A DNA stretch of 50,484 nt from the NCBI GenBank assembly GCA_958453935.1, contig CAUDZT010000004.1, positions 1 to 50,484 on the forward strand. Direction: 5' to 3'. Position numbers and translations under genes: made by a program. Shown one piece after another: positions 33,589 to 40,522 of this stretch; the first letter of the stretch is position 1; each line of letters starts with the position of its first letter. The notes under the pieces are model-generated. The model was not told where the DNA came from and did no database searches. It saw nothing but the letters and a program-made list of their open reading frames with translations. The stretch is from an uncultured Collinsella sp. Lineage in GTDB: Bacteria > Actinomycetota > Coriobacteriia > Coriobacteriales > Coriobacteriaceae.

Positions 33589-33602
33589 GTTTCATGTGAA
33601 AC
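33589..33602. promoter_or_regulatory. Degenerate parS-like site
   Basis: GTTTCATGTGAAAC differs at one central base from the inner part of parS (GTTTCACGTGAAAC). It lies between rlmN and its terminator, about 2.2 kb from the three perfect sites. Confidence 0.45.
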
Positions 33603-33609
33603 ATCGAAC

Positions 33610-33640
33610 GACCCCGGTTGCAGAATATGCAACCGGGGTC
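33610..33640 (+). terminator. Terminator of rlmN
   Basis: GACCCCGGTTGCA/TGCAACCGGGGTC is a perfect 13-bp stem followed by GTTTCATTT. Confidence 0.85.
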
Positions 33641-33702
33641 GTTTCATTTATTGACCTTAATTTTGAATCAGCTGCTACCTGTCCCATTTTTTACGGCCAA
33701 AA

Positions 33703-33742
33703 TAAGGGGTCCTTGTCTCATGAATCAGACAAGGACCCCTTA
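33703..33742 (-). terminator. Terminator of the parAB operon
   Basis: TAAGGGGTCCTTGTCT/AGACAAGGACCCCTTA is a perfect 16-bp stem. On the minus strand TTATTTT continues past it, which ends the parA-parB-membrane protein transcript. Confidence 0.8.
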
Positions 33743-33768
33743 GAATATGCTGAGTAATTGTTAGGTAC

Positions 33769-34023
33769 CTAATAGCCTACATTTTCCCATTGGTTGCTAA
33801 CCCAACCTTGATTAATCTTGGGATTCTTCGTTACCTGAGCTGTACGCATGGCAACGTCTTCTGTCATAACATCCATTTTCTTCTTGGAAGTATCAACGAT
33901 ATCATGCGCGCCACGAAGCAAACGACCTCGAAGTTCATCGTCTGTCGCGATCTTATATCCAGCAAAGGCACCAGCCGCGACAGTCGTCACCAATGCAATC
34001 GCAGTTAAAATTTTATTCCTCAT
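33769..34023 (-). CDS. Small membrane-anchored protein coupled to parB
   Basis: This 84-residue protein has one membrane helix at about 5-24 (ILTAIALVTTVAAGAFAGY) followed by a charged soluble tail, resembling YtxH-like small proteins. The ATG at 34023 follows AAGGAGG by five bases, a very strong site, and the gene overlaps the end of parB by 11 bases. The longer in-frame start is rejected because it would lose this site. It might link the segregation machinery to the membrane, but only its position supports that. Confidence 0.7.
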   Translation of the reverse strand: MRNKILTAIALVTTVAAGAFAGYKIATDDELRGRLLRGAHDIVDTSKKKMDVMTEDVAMRTAQVTKNPKINQGWVSNQWENVGY

Positions 34024-34918
34024 CTTGGCCTCCTTGATCAAACTGAATCATTTCGCCAAGAATACGAGAGAGCTCTTCCTCGTCTTTAAACTCAATCTCG
34101 ATCTTATTCTTTCCACGCGAGCTCTTCACACGCACGTTGGTATTAAAAACCTGACGAAGCACGCGGGCAGCCTTTTTAAAAGACTGAGGCGTCGCAGGCC
34201 TCGGTGTCTTAGGTGTCTCTCCGGCAGAAAACAACGGAGCAAGATTTTCTGTCGCTCTTACGGAAAGGCCCTCTGCAACAACCTTCTCTGCAAGTCGAAT
34301 TCGAGCGTCCTCATAGGGAACTGCAAGAATCGCACGCGCATGACCAGCAGTAAGTTTGCCGTCAAAAATCATCTGCTGAACAACTTCAGGGAGATCGAGA
34401 AGTCGCAGCGAGTTTGTAATTGCAGAGCGTGACTTGCTTACAGCCTTCGACAATGCCTCTTGGGTCATACCGCTGGCGTCGATGAGCTGGCGGTAGCCCT
34501 TAGCCTCTTCGACGGGATTCAAATCAGAACGCTGAAGGTTTTCGATAAGAGCAAGAGCCAACATCTCTTCATCATTAACCTCTTTAATGATGACAGGCAG
34601 CTCCTCAAGACCAGCAAGCTTTGACGCCTGGTAACGACGCTCACCAGCGATGATCTCATAGCCGTTTCCATGCTTACGAACCAAAAGCGGCTGCAAAACG
34701 CCATGTTCTTGGATTGACTCGCTCAACTCGCGAAGTTCAGTTTCGTTAAAGTGAATTCGCGGCTGATTAGGGTTGGGAACGATATCTTCAATAGGTAGTT
34801 TTGTTTCAGATGCGGCATTTGAAGCAGATGCAGCCGAACCACCGGTCTCATACTCGGCCTCTGAGACCAAAGCATTGAGTCCACGTCCCAAACCTCCACG
34901 TTTCTTTACACTAGGCAC
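34013..34918 (-). CDS. parB: Chromosome-partitioning protein ParB (Spo0J type)
   Basis: ParB is a CTP-dependent DNA clamp that loads at parS and spreads. The 301-residue protein has the N-terminal RGGLGRGLNAL (ParA-contacting), PNPNQPR, the CTPase region GERRYQASKLAGL and ENLQRSDLNPVEEA, then a helix-turn-helix (TQEALSKAVSKSRSAITNSLRLL) and a C-terminal dimer domain. The GTG start overlaps the parA stop by eight bases. Three parS sites lie 830 bases upstream of its start. Confidence 0.96.
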   Translation of the reverse strand: MPSVKKRGGLGRGLNALVSEAEYETGGSAASASNAASETKLPIEDIVPNPNQPRIHFNETELRELSESIQEHGVLQPLLVRKHGNGYEIIAGERRYQASKLAGLEELPVIIKEVNDEEMLALALIENLQRSDLNPVEEAKGYRQLIDASGMTQEALSKAVSKSRSAITNSLRLLDLPEVVQQMIFDGKLTAGHARAILAVPYEDARIRLAEKVVAEGLSVRATENLAPLFSAGETPKTPRPATPQSFKKAARVLRQVFNTNVRVKSSRGKNKIEIEFKDEEELSRILGEMIQFDQGGQDEE

Positions 34919-35711
34919 GCTTGATCACCTCTTTTGCAAGGTTCATATACGCTTTTGCACCCTTATTTTGAGGTGCATAGGTAATTACCGGCTCTCCAAA
35001 AGACGGAGCTTCGGAGATTTTAACCGTACGGGGGATCAGCGTCTTAAACGCCTTATCACCAAAGTACGATTGAACCTCCTCAACAACCTGATTCGACAGA
35101 GAAGTACGCGAGTCATACATGGTCATAAGCACGCCATAGGTGTCTAAGCCCTTGTTCAGACGTGATTTGACCATCTTCATTGACTCAAGCAGCTTCGTAA
35201 CACCCTCGAGTGCATAATACTCGCACTGGATCGGAATCAAAACACTGTCTGCTGCAGTCAAGGCGTTGATTGTAAGCAAGCCGAGCGAAGGAGGACAGTC
35301 AATGAAAATAAAATCGAACTCGTCCTGAATTGGCTCAAGCAAATCTTTGAGGCGGGTTTCACGAGCAATTGCGCTTACGAGCTCAATTTCCGCGCCTGCA
35401 AGCTGAATGGTAGCCGGAATTACGAATACCTTTTTGCAATTTGTATCAAGAACAAGTGATTCTGCCGGCACATCATTCAACAATGCATCATAGATGCAGC
35501 GATCAAGGTCTTCTTTTTCAATTCCGAATCCACTGGTGCTGTTTCCCTGCGGATCAAAATCGACAATCAGTGTCTTACGACCCTGCTCACCCAGTGCTGC
35601 TGCAAGGTTTACAGCCGTCGTCGACTTACCGACACCGCCTTTTTGATTGATGATTGCAATGATACGCGTGTCTTTTGCGCTCTTAGAACGCTTAACGTCG
35701 CGAAATCCCAC
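34911..35711 (-). CDS. parA: Chromosome-partitioning ATPase ParA (Soj type)
   Basis: This 266-residue P-loop ATPase drives origin segregation with ParB. The deviant Walker A KGGVGKSTT follows IIAIINQ at about residue 24, Walker A' is LIVDFDPQGNSTSG, and Walker B is FIFIDCPPSLG. A short basic leader (MGFRDVKRSKSAKD) precedes the fold. The GTG start at 35711 has AGGAGG four bases before it. Three parS sites lie in the leader between it and rsmG. Confidence 0.96.
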   Translation of the reverse strand: MGFRDVKRSKSAKDTRIIAIINQKGGVGKSTTAVNLAAALGEQGRKTLIVDFDPQGNSTSGFGIEKEDLDRCIYDALLNDVPAESLVLDTNCKKVFVIPATIQLAGAEIELVSAIARETRLKDLLEPIQDEFDFIFIDCPPSLGLLTINALTAADSVLIPIQCEYYALEGVTKLLESMKMVKSRLNKGLDTYGVLMTMYDSRTSLSNQVVEEVQSYFGDKAFKTLIPRTVKISEAPSFGEPVITYAPQNKGAKAYMNLAKEVIKRA

Positions 35712-35750
35712 GGTCCCTCCTGGTGTGTATTAAAGCTGTCAAACGGAGGA

Positions 35751-35766
35751 TGTTTCACGTGAAACA
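35751..35766. promoter_or_regulatory. parS site 1
   Basis: TGTTTCACGTGAAACA is an exact match to the bacterial ParB-binding consensus, 40 bases upstream of the parA start. The start is exactly 39 bases before that of the next site. Confidence 0.97.
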
Positions 35767-35789
35767 TTCCGATTCGATATCAACCGCCA

Positions 35790-35805
35790 TGTTTCACGTG
35801 AAACA
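35790..35805. promoter_or_regulatory. parS site 2
   Basis: TGTTTCACGTGAAACA, exact consensus, in the parA-rsmG gap and exactly 39 bases from each neighbour site. Confidence 0.97.
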
Positions 35806-35828
35806 CTGCAAGTTGTTAGTATCCATTA

Positions 35829-35844
35829 TGTTTCACGTGAAACA
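35829..35844. promoter_or_regulatory. parS site 3
   Basis: TGTTTCACGTGAAACA, exact consensus. It ends one base before the rsmG stop codon. Confidence 0.97.
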
Positions 35845-35845
35845 T

Positions 35846-36583
35846 CTAGGCAAGCGGATTCTTCTTTGCCATGCCATTTGCACGAGGCAATGAGACAGAT
35901 GCTGGATGGCTCTTCTTAAGAACAATGAACTCCCTGTGGCCCAAGCCCTCAGGCAAATCGATTGCGTCATTCAGAAGCAAAGTAAAGCCGCAAATCTTAG
36001 CTGCTGACATGCCGGAAGCAAGCTCCTCATCCGAAGGATTGCCCTTGGTGATAACAAATAGCCCTCCATCTTTGAGGAACGGAGCCGCATACTCAACAAG
36101 AATCGGTAGAGGGGCCAGTGCGCGGGCGGTTACGACAGAGAACTGGTTCTTATGGTTTCGAGCATATTCTTCAAGACGATCATGGACCGCATGAGCATGT
36201 TTCAATCCAAGAGCATGGACAAAGGAATTGACAGCATCAACCTTCTTGCCAACAGAGTCAATATAAGTAGCTTTACGATGCGTGGCTATGGTTAACGGAA
36301 TACCAGGGAAGCCCGCACCTGTACCCATATCGAGCAAAGCTCCCTCAGGAGCCTTATTGATATAGGGGAGTAAAACAAGTGAGTCGAGGATATGAAGTAC
36401 TGCAGCATCTTCTACGTTGAGAATACGGGTGAGATTGGTTGTCTTATTTGTTTCCAAAACCAAATCCAAATGCTTGATACATTTCCTCAGCTCAACATCA
36501 GTTACGCTCGAGGAATACTCTTTGCAATAGGAAGTTAGGCGACTCAACATCTCGTCAGCTTGCTGCTCAGTAAGTACTAACAA
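35846..36583 (-). CDS. rsmG: 16S rRNA (guanine-N7) methyltransferase RsmG
   Basis: RsmG methylates G527 of 16S rRNA. TNLTRI, HILDSLVLLP, the SAM-binding LLDMGTGAGFPGIPL and VVTARALAPLPILVEY are family signatures. I choose the TTG at 36583, which has AAGGAG six bases before it (about 245 residues). The in-frame ATG at 36631 lies within the terminator T-run of the upstream jag gene and adds a non-homologous leader. Placement next to parAB is typical of origin regions. Confidence 0.94.
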   Translation of the reverse strand: MLVLTEQQADEMLSRLTSYCKEYSSSVTDVELRKCIKHLDLVLETNKTTNLTRILNVEDAAVLHILDSLVLLPYINKAPEGALLDMGTGAGFPGIPLTIATHRKATYIDSVGKKVDAVNSFVHALGLKHAHAVHDRLEEYARNHKNQFSVVTARALAPLPILVEYAAPFLKDGGLFVITKGNPSDEELASGMSAAKICGFTLLLNDAIDLPEGLGHREFIVLKKSHPASVSLPRANGMAKKNPLA

Positions 36584-36635
36584 CGAAAGCTCCTTTCTGA
36601 CAAAAATCAGTGTATCGAGAACTTTTGACAAAAAA

Positions 36636-36660
36636 AGGGGACGTGGAAACCACGTCCCCT
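36636..36660 (-). terminator. Terminator after jag
   Basis: AGGGGACGTGG/CCACGTCCCCT has a three-base loop and is followed on the minus strand by TTTTTTT. It separates jag from rsmG. Confidence 0.92.
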
Positions 36661-36679
36661 TAGCATAAGCTCGAGTAGA

Positions 36680-37249
36680 TTATCGAGCAACAATCACCAC
36701 ATGGCGATCGGGGTCAGAACCCTCAGAATGAGTATCGACGGCATCATTGCCACGAAGTGCAATGTGAACCAGTCGGCGCTCGTAGGCATTCATGGGCGGA
36801 AGCGAAACACTCTTATGAGTGCGGATGGCACGCTCGGCAGCAGACTGAGCCATGGAGGCAACCTTGTCCTGTCGGCGGCTCTTGTATCCCTCGACGTCCA
36901 CTACAACCGGATACCTAAAGCCAAGCTTGCGGCTCACCAGCAAAGAGAACATAACCTGAAGGGCATCAAGGGTACGACCATGACGGCCAATGAGAACAGC
37001 AAGATCAGGAGCGGTAACATCCAAAATCAGCTCGCCCTCGTCACCCTCGTACTCATCAATAGGAGAGTTGGCGGCATCGAAGTGCGAAAGGATGGAACGC
37101 AGAATGGAAATCGCAACATCGGCGATGGTGTCGAGCTCCTCATCGGTCAGCTCTTCACCGGCCTTGTAGCGCTGTGCAATCTCGGGATAATCGCCCGCAA
37201 TCTGCGGGGCAACCTCCTCAAGCATATCCTCGATGATCTCTTCAGACAT
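36680..37249 (-). CDS. jag: Jag/KhpB-type RNA-binding protein (KH-R3H)
   Basis: This protein has about 189 residues. The N-terminus is acidic (MSEEIIEDMLEEVAPQIAG) instead of the usual Jag-N domain. It is followed by a KH domain with IGRHGRTLDALQ and the R3H domain (NAYERRLVHIALRG). KhpB proteins bind RNA and affect cell-division and membrane-protein genes. GGAG is six bases before the ATG at 37249, so the ATG at 37261 is rejected. It follows yidC in the conserved origin operon. Confidence 0.92.
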   Translation of the reverse strand: MSEEIIEDMLEEVAPQIAGDYPEIAQRYKAGEELTDEELDTIADVAISILRSILSHFDAANSPIDEYEGDEGELILDVTAPDLAVLIGRHGRTLDALQVMFSLLVSRKLGFRYPVVVDVEGYKSRRQDKVASMAQSAAERAIRTHKSVSLPPMNAYERRLVHIALRGNDAVDTHSEGSDPDRHVVIVAR

Positions 37250-37294
37250 AACGTACTCCAAAAGTTAGGTACCTAAATAAGATTGATATCCCGA

Positions 37295-38065
37295 CTACTT
37301 CTTCTTGTGCGGGCGCGGCTTCTTCTCGCGACGGGTAACCTCGACCTGCAGCGGAGCGTTCTTAAGACGCTCCTCCTCATCGGCCTTAGCCTTGTCGATA
37401 ACCTTCTGTGTCACGAAGATCTGCTGGATAACCTGCCAGGCAGAAGACACATCGTAGTACAGCAGAACACCAACGGGAAGGCTCCAGCCCATCCAAAGCA
37501 TCATGACCGTCATGACAACGGCCATCATACGCATGCTCTGGGCCTGCTGGCCGGTCTGGTTGCGCGACATATAGAGCTGCGGAATCAGGGTCAGGACGGC
37601 AAACAGGATCAGGCAGACCAGCGCAGGCAGTGCAACCATAAAGCCATCGGCAAAGGAAGCGCTCGGCGTGGTGGTCAGGTCGGGCAGGATGTTGAAGAAC
37701 GAGAACGTGCCCTCGTTAAAGTACTGCGGCAGGTTACGAAGCAGCGTAAACAGGGCAAACAGGATAGGCATCTGAATCAGAAGCGGCAGACAACCAGCCA
37801 TGGGGTTGAACTTGTTCTCGCTGTAGAACTTCTGCATCTCCTCGGCCTGACGCTGGGGATCGTCGGCATAGCGCTCCTGGATCTCGAGCATCTTGGGCTG
37901 CAGCACCTGCATGCGTGCCGTCGACTTAGTCGACTTGAGCATAAGCGGCGTCAGCAGCAGACGGATGATGACCACCAGGATGATAATGGACAGGCCCCAG
38001 TCGACCGCAAAGGTCTGGATGAGCTTGAGCAGCTCGAAAAGGATGTTAACGATCCAATCCCACAT
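37295..38065 (-). CDS. yidC: Membrane protein insertase YidC
   Basis: This 256-residue insertase of the Oxa1/YidC family helps insert membrane proteins with or without Sec. It has five hydrophobic segments, the groove arginine in VVIIRLLLTPL, the cytoplasmic coiled region (QVLQPKMLEIQERYADD), NPMAGCLPLLIQMPI, and a basic C-tail ending RPHKKK. No lipobox is seen, so this is the short Gram-positive form without a lipoprotein signal. GGAGG precedes the ATG by about ten bases. Confidence 0.95.
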   Translation of the reverse strand: MWDWIVNILFELLKLIQTFAVDWGLSIIILVVIIRLLLTPLMLKSTKSTARMQVLQPKMLEIQERYADDPQRQAEEMQKFYSENKFNPMAGCLPLLIQMPILFALFTLLRNLPQYFNEGTFSFFNILPDLTTTPSASFADGFMVALPALVCLILFAVLTLIPQLYMSRNQTGQQAQSMRMMAVVMTVMMLWMGWSLPVGVLLYYDVSSAWQVIQQIFVTQKVIDKAKADEEERLKNAPLQVEVTRREKKPRPHKKK

Positions 38066-38094
38066 GTAAGTTTTCCTCCGATAGCGAGTGCCCG

Positions 38095-38319
38095 TTAGGG
38101 CACAGGGTCATAACCGCCGACGTGCAGGGGATTGCAGCGAGCGATGCGCCTCACGGCAAGCCAGCAGCCTCTCAAAACACCGTACTTCTCAATCGCCTGG
38201 ACGGCGTATTGCGAGCACGTTGGGTAATAAATGCAGGCGTCAGGCAATAAGGGCGAAATAACCTGTTGATATATGCGAATAGGAGCGATGGCAACACGTC
38301 GCAAAACGTGATTGCTCAT
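38095..38319 (-). CDS. yidD: Membrane protein insertion efficiency factor YidD
   Basis: This 74-residue protein has the family pattern YQQVISPLLPDACIYYPTCSQYAVQAIEKYG (split here as YQQVISPLL and CIYYPTCSQYAV) and the ending CNPLHVGGYDPVP. It helps YidC-dependent insertion. The start overlaps the rnpA stop by four bases. Confidence 0.95.
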   Translation of the reverse strand: MSNHVLRRVAIAPIRIYQQVISPLLPDACIYYPTCSQYAVQAIEKYGVLRGCWLAVRRIARCNPLHVGGYDPVP

Positions 38320-38654
38320 CGCTCCTCCCCGGCAACGCCGGCGCGTTTCATAAGCGAACGCAATGCATTGTCCATCTCCTGCGGCGAGGAAACCCTCGTC
38401 TTGGGAGTTGCGAACAAGATGATGTCATAACCCGCAACGGGAAATCCACAGCTGCGGGCGGCCTCGCGCATCACACGCTTAGAACGGTTGCGCACGACAG
38501 CACAACCGAGCCGTTTAGCACCAACGAAGGCGACCCTTCCGGAGTCGCCTTCGCCAACCGATTCACATATGGTCATTCGAATCAGAGGGTGATTGAAACG
38601 ACGCCCCTGACTGAACACATGCTCGAAATCTTGCCGAGACTTAATAGTCTTCAT
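38316..38654 (-). CDS. rnpA: Ribonuclease P protein component
   Basis: This 112-residue basic protein is the protein partner of the RNase P RNA and matures tRNA 5' ends. FEHVFSQGRRF, GAKRLGCAVVRNRSKRVMREA and the C-terminal DIILFATPK match the family, including the RNR motif. It lies between rpmH and yidD as in most bacteria. Confidence 0.95.
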   Translation of the reverse strand: MKTIKSRQDFEHVFSQGRRFNHPLIRMTICESVGEGDSGRVAFVGAKRLGCAVVRNRSKRVMREAARSCGFPVAGYDIILFATPKTRVSSPQEMDNALRSLMKRAGVAGEER

Positions 38655-38674
38655 GCGAGATGTGTGTATCGCTG

Positions 38675-38809
38675 CTAGACAGTGAGACGCTTGCGGCCCT
38701 TGGCGCGACGACGGGCGAGCACGGCACGACCACCCTTAGTGGCCATACGGGCACGGAAGCCATGGGTCTTGGCACGCTTACGCTTATTAGGCTGATACGT
38801 ACGCTTCAT
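38675..38809 (-). CDS. rpmH: 50S ribosomal protein L34
   Basis: This 44-residue protein begins MKRTYQPNKRKRAKTHGFR and ends with an Arg/Lys-rich tail, diagnostic for bL34. GGAGG lies about eight bases before the ATG at 38809. The longer in-frame extension upstream is not part of the protein. Confidence 0.98.
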   Translation of the reverse strand: MKRTYQPNKRKRAKTHGFRARMATKGGRAVLARRRAKGRKRLTV

Positions 38810-38881
38810 CTTAAGTTCCTCCTGCTGCATTTCGAGTGTCCGCGGGGGCGCGGACGCAGATATAGACACGTGAGCTTGAAG

Positions 38882-38911
38882 ATTGTAGGGAAATCAATGT
38901 TCAAATGTCAA
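38882..38911 (-). promoter_or_regulatory. Strong promoter of rpmH-rnpA-yidD-yidC-jag
   Basis: On the minus strand TTGACA (38906-38911) and TACAAT (38882-38887) are separated by 18 bases. It lies about 75 bases upstream of rpmH, next to the left origin element. Confidence 0.75.
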
Positions 38912-39154
38912 GAAATCAAAGGTAAAAGGTTGCGCAGTTCACACGGTTCCCCCATAAGCCGAGCTCGATTTAGCGGTGCATGGCAACTTTTCACGATATT
39001 TCATCGAGTTTTCAACAGGTCATGTTGGCAATGTTGAGAACTTTTCGTCCGTTTTCCAAAGTTTTCAACAGGTTTTGAAAAGTTGTCGAAAGATGAGAAA
39101 CATTGCACGGTGAGCTACTATTTGTTCGAAACCTTTTGAAAGATTGCGAGCGGC
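38912..39154. other. Left origin element with candidate DnaA boxes
   Basis: This is the strand-switch gap between rpmH and the GHKL gene. GTTTTCAACAGG occurs at 39008-39019 and 39061-39072, and a TTCTCAACA relative lies on the minus strand at 39032-39040. TTTTGAAAAGTTGTCGAAA (39074 on) recurs in related form after dnaA. No canonical TTATCCACA is present. It is probably the upstream part of a bipartite origin. Confidence 0.6.
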
Positions 39155-40507
39155 ATGTCTGACGACTTTTACACCATGGTCGATTCCGGAGACCCGGCAC
39201 CCGACAACGAGCACATCACCGGCGTGCGCGAAGAGCGTGAGGAAGGCGAGCAGACGACCACGCAGGCGCCAAAAGCCATGTACGCCGCGCGCATCGCCGT
39301 CTATGACGACATGCTGTCGACACCGCGTGTGATCGTCATTGATCCGCAAGATGTCCGCACGTATTTGGAAGAGACGACCAACACCGTCTACCAGTGCATG
39401 AAAGAACAGGGTGGCCATATCTCGCTCATGGTCATCCGCGAGATTGTCGAAAACTTTATCCACGCACACTTTGCCGAGCCCATCATCTCGATTCTGGACG
39501 GCGGAGACACCATCCGCTTTGCTGATCAAGGACCCGGCATCGACGACAAGGAGCGCGCTTTCGACTTTGGCGTTACCAGCGCAAACAGCAAGATGAAGCG
39601 CTATATCCGTGGAACCGGAGCAGGGTTTCCCATGGTGCAGGAGTATTTGGAAAACGCCGGCGGGGCCGTGTCCATCGAGGACAATATGGGCAACGGCACC
39701 GTGGTTACGGTAAGCCTGGACCCTAAACGCGTGCAGGAAATCGAACGCGCCGGCGGGCGCGGTGCTGCCGTGCGGCCCGAGACGGAGCAGCCCGCATATC
39801 CCCTGCCGGGAGCTTTTGCGCAGCAGCCCATGGCAACGCAGCAGATGCAGCCCCGCGTGGGACAGATGCAGCAGCCCGGAATGCTTCCTACACAAGAGCC
39901 CCAGGCGGCGTCGATGTCGATGCCGCCAAACGTGCCACAGGCCATGCCGCTGGCGGATCAGGATACAGCAGCAATGCAGCAGGCGACAGGGGCACCGGGT
40001 AGCCAGCAAATGGGCTATCAGCCGTACCAACAGGGATATCCATATCAGCAGATGCAGCCACTGGGGTATGGCCAGCAGTTCCCACAGCAGTACCAGCAGG
40101 GATATCAGCAGCCGTACCAGCAGATGCCGCAGCAGCAGTACAATCCCTGGGCCCAGCAGATGCCTCCGCAGCCTTACCAACAGTGGCCTCAAAGTTTTCA
40201 ACAGCAAATGCCGCCGATGCAGAGTTCTCAACAACCAGCAGCTCAAATGATGTATCCTAATGCAGCAAATCAGTATGCGCAGCCACAACCGGACGCGTTC
40301 GTAAGCGATCGCGGCAACGCCGCGCTGGGCTATCTGGCGCAAAATCAAGCGTGCGGTGCTACCGATCTGGCGAGGGCGTTTGGAAACTCGGCCCCCACTT
40401 GGTCACGCACGCTCAATGACTTGGCGCAGGCCGGCTTGGTCATCAAGCATGGCCAGAAATACCATCTGACCGAACTCGGCGCCGCTCGCGTGCGAGCTCA
40501 GAGCTAA
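39155..40507 (+). CDS. GHKL ATPase with Gln/Pro-rich linker and C-terminal winged helix
   Basis: This 450-residue protein has three parts. Residues about 45-190 form a Bergerat-fold ATPase: N-box REIVENFIHAH with Asn100, G1 FADQGPGID, G2 RGTGAGFPMVQEYL, G3 NGTVVTVSL. It has no histidine-phosphotransfer domain, no sensor and no membrane segment, so it resembles SpoIIAB-like ATPases more than histidine kinases. Residues about 210-380 are low complexity with repeated YQQ, QQMP and QPY. Residues about 385-450 look like a winged helix (GATDLARAFGNSAPTWSRTLNDL, cut). It lies directly before dnaA, 15 bases apart, so both are probably co-transcribed. A role in controlling origin activity or dnaA expression is a fair guess, not shown. 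Confidence 0.85.
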   Translation: MSDDFYTMVDSGDPAPDNEHITGVREEREEGEQTTTQAPKAMYAARIAVYDDMLSTPRVIVIDPQDVRTYLEETTNTVYQCMKEQGGHISLMVIREIVENFIHAHFAEPIISILDGGDTIRFADQGPGIDDKERAFDFGVTSANSKMKRYIRGTGAGFPMVQEYLENAGGAVSIEDNMGNGTVVTVSLDPKRVQEIERAGGRGAAVRPETEQPAYPLPGAFAQQPMATQQMQPRVGQMQQPGMLPTQEPQAASMSMPPNVPQAMPLADQDTAAMQQATGAPGSQQMGYQPYQQGYPYQQMQPLGYGQQFPQQYQQGYQQPYQQMPQQQYNPWAQQMPPQPYQQWPQSFQQQMPPMQSSQQPAAQMMYPNAANQYAQPQPDAFVSDRGNAALGYLAQNQACGATDLARAFGNSAPTWSRTLNDLAQAGLVIKHGQKYHLTELGAARVRAQS

Positions 40508-40522
40508 AGAACGGGAGAGATA

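Noticed and set aside
40195..40233. TTTTCAACA and TTCTCAACA inside the GHKL gene as DnaA boxes
   Set aside because: CAACAG/CAACAA encode the Gln repeats there, so the matches can arise from protein composition.
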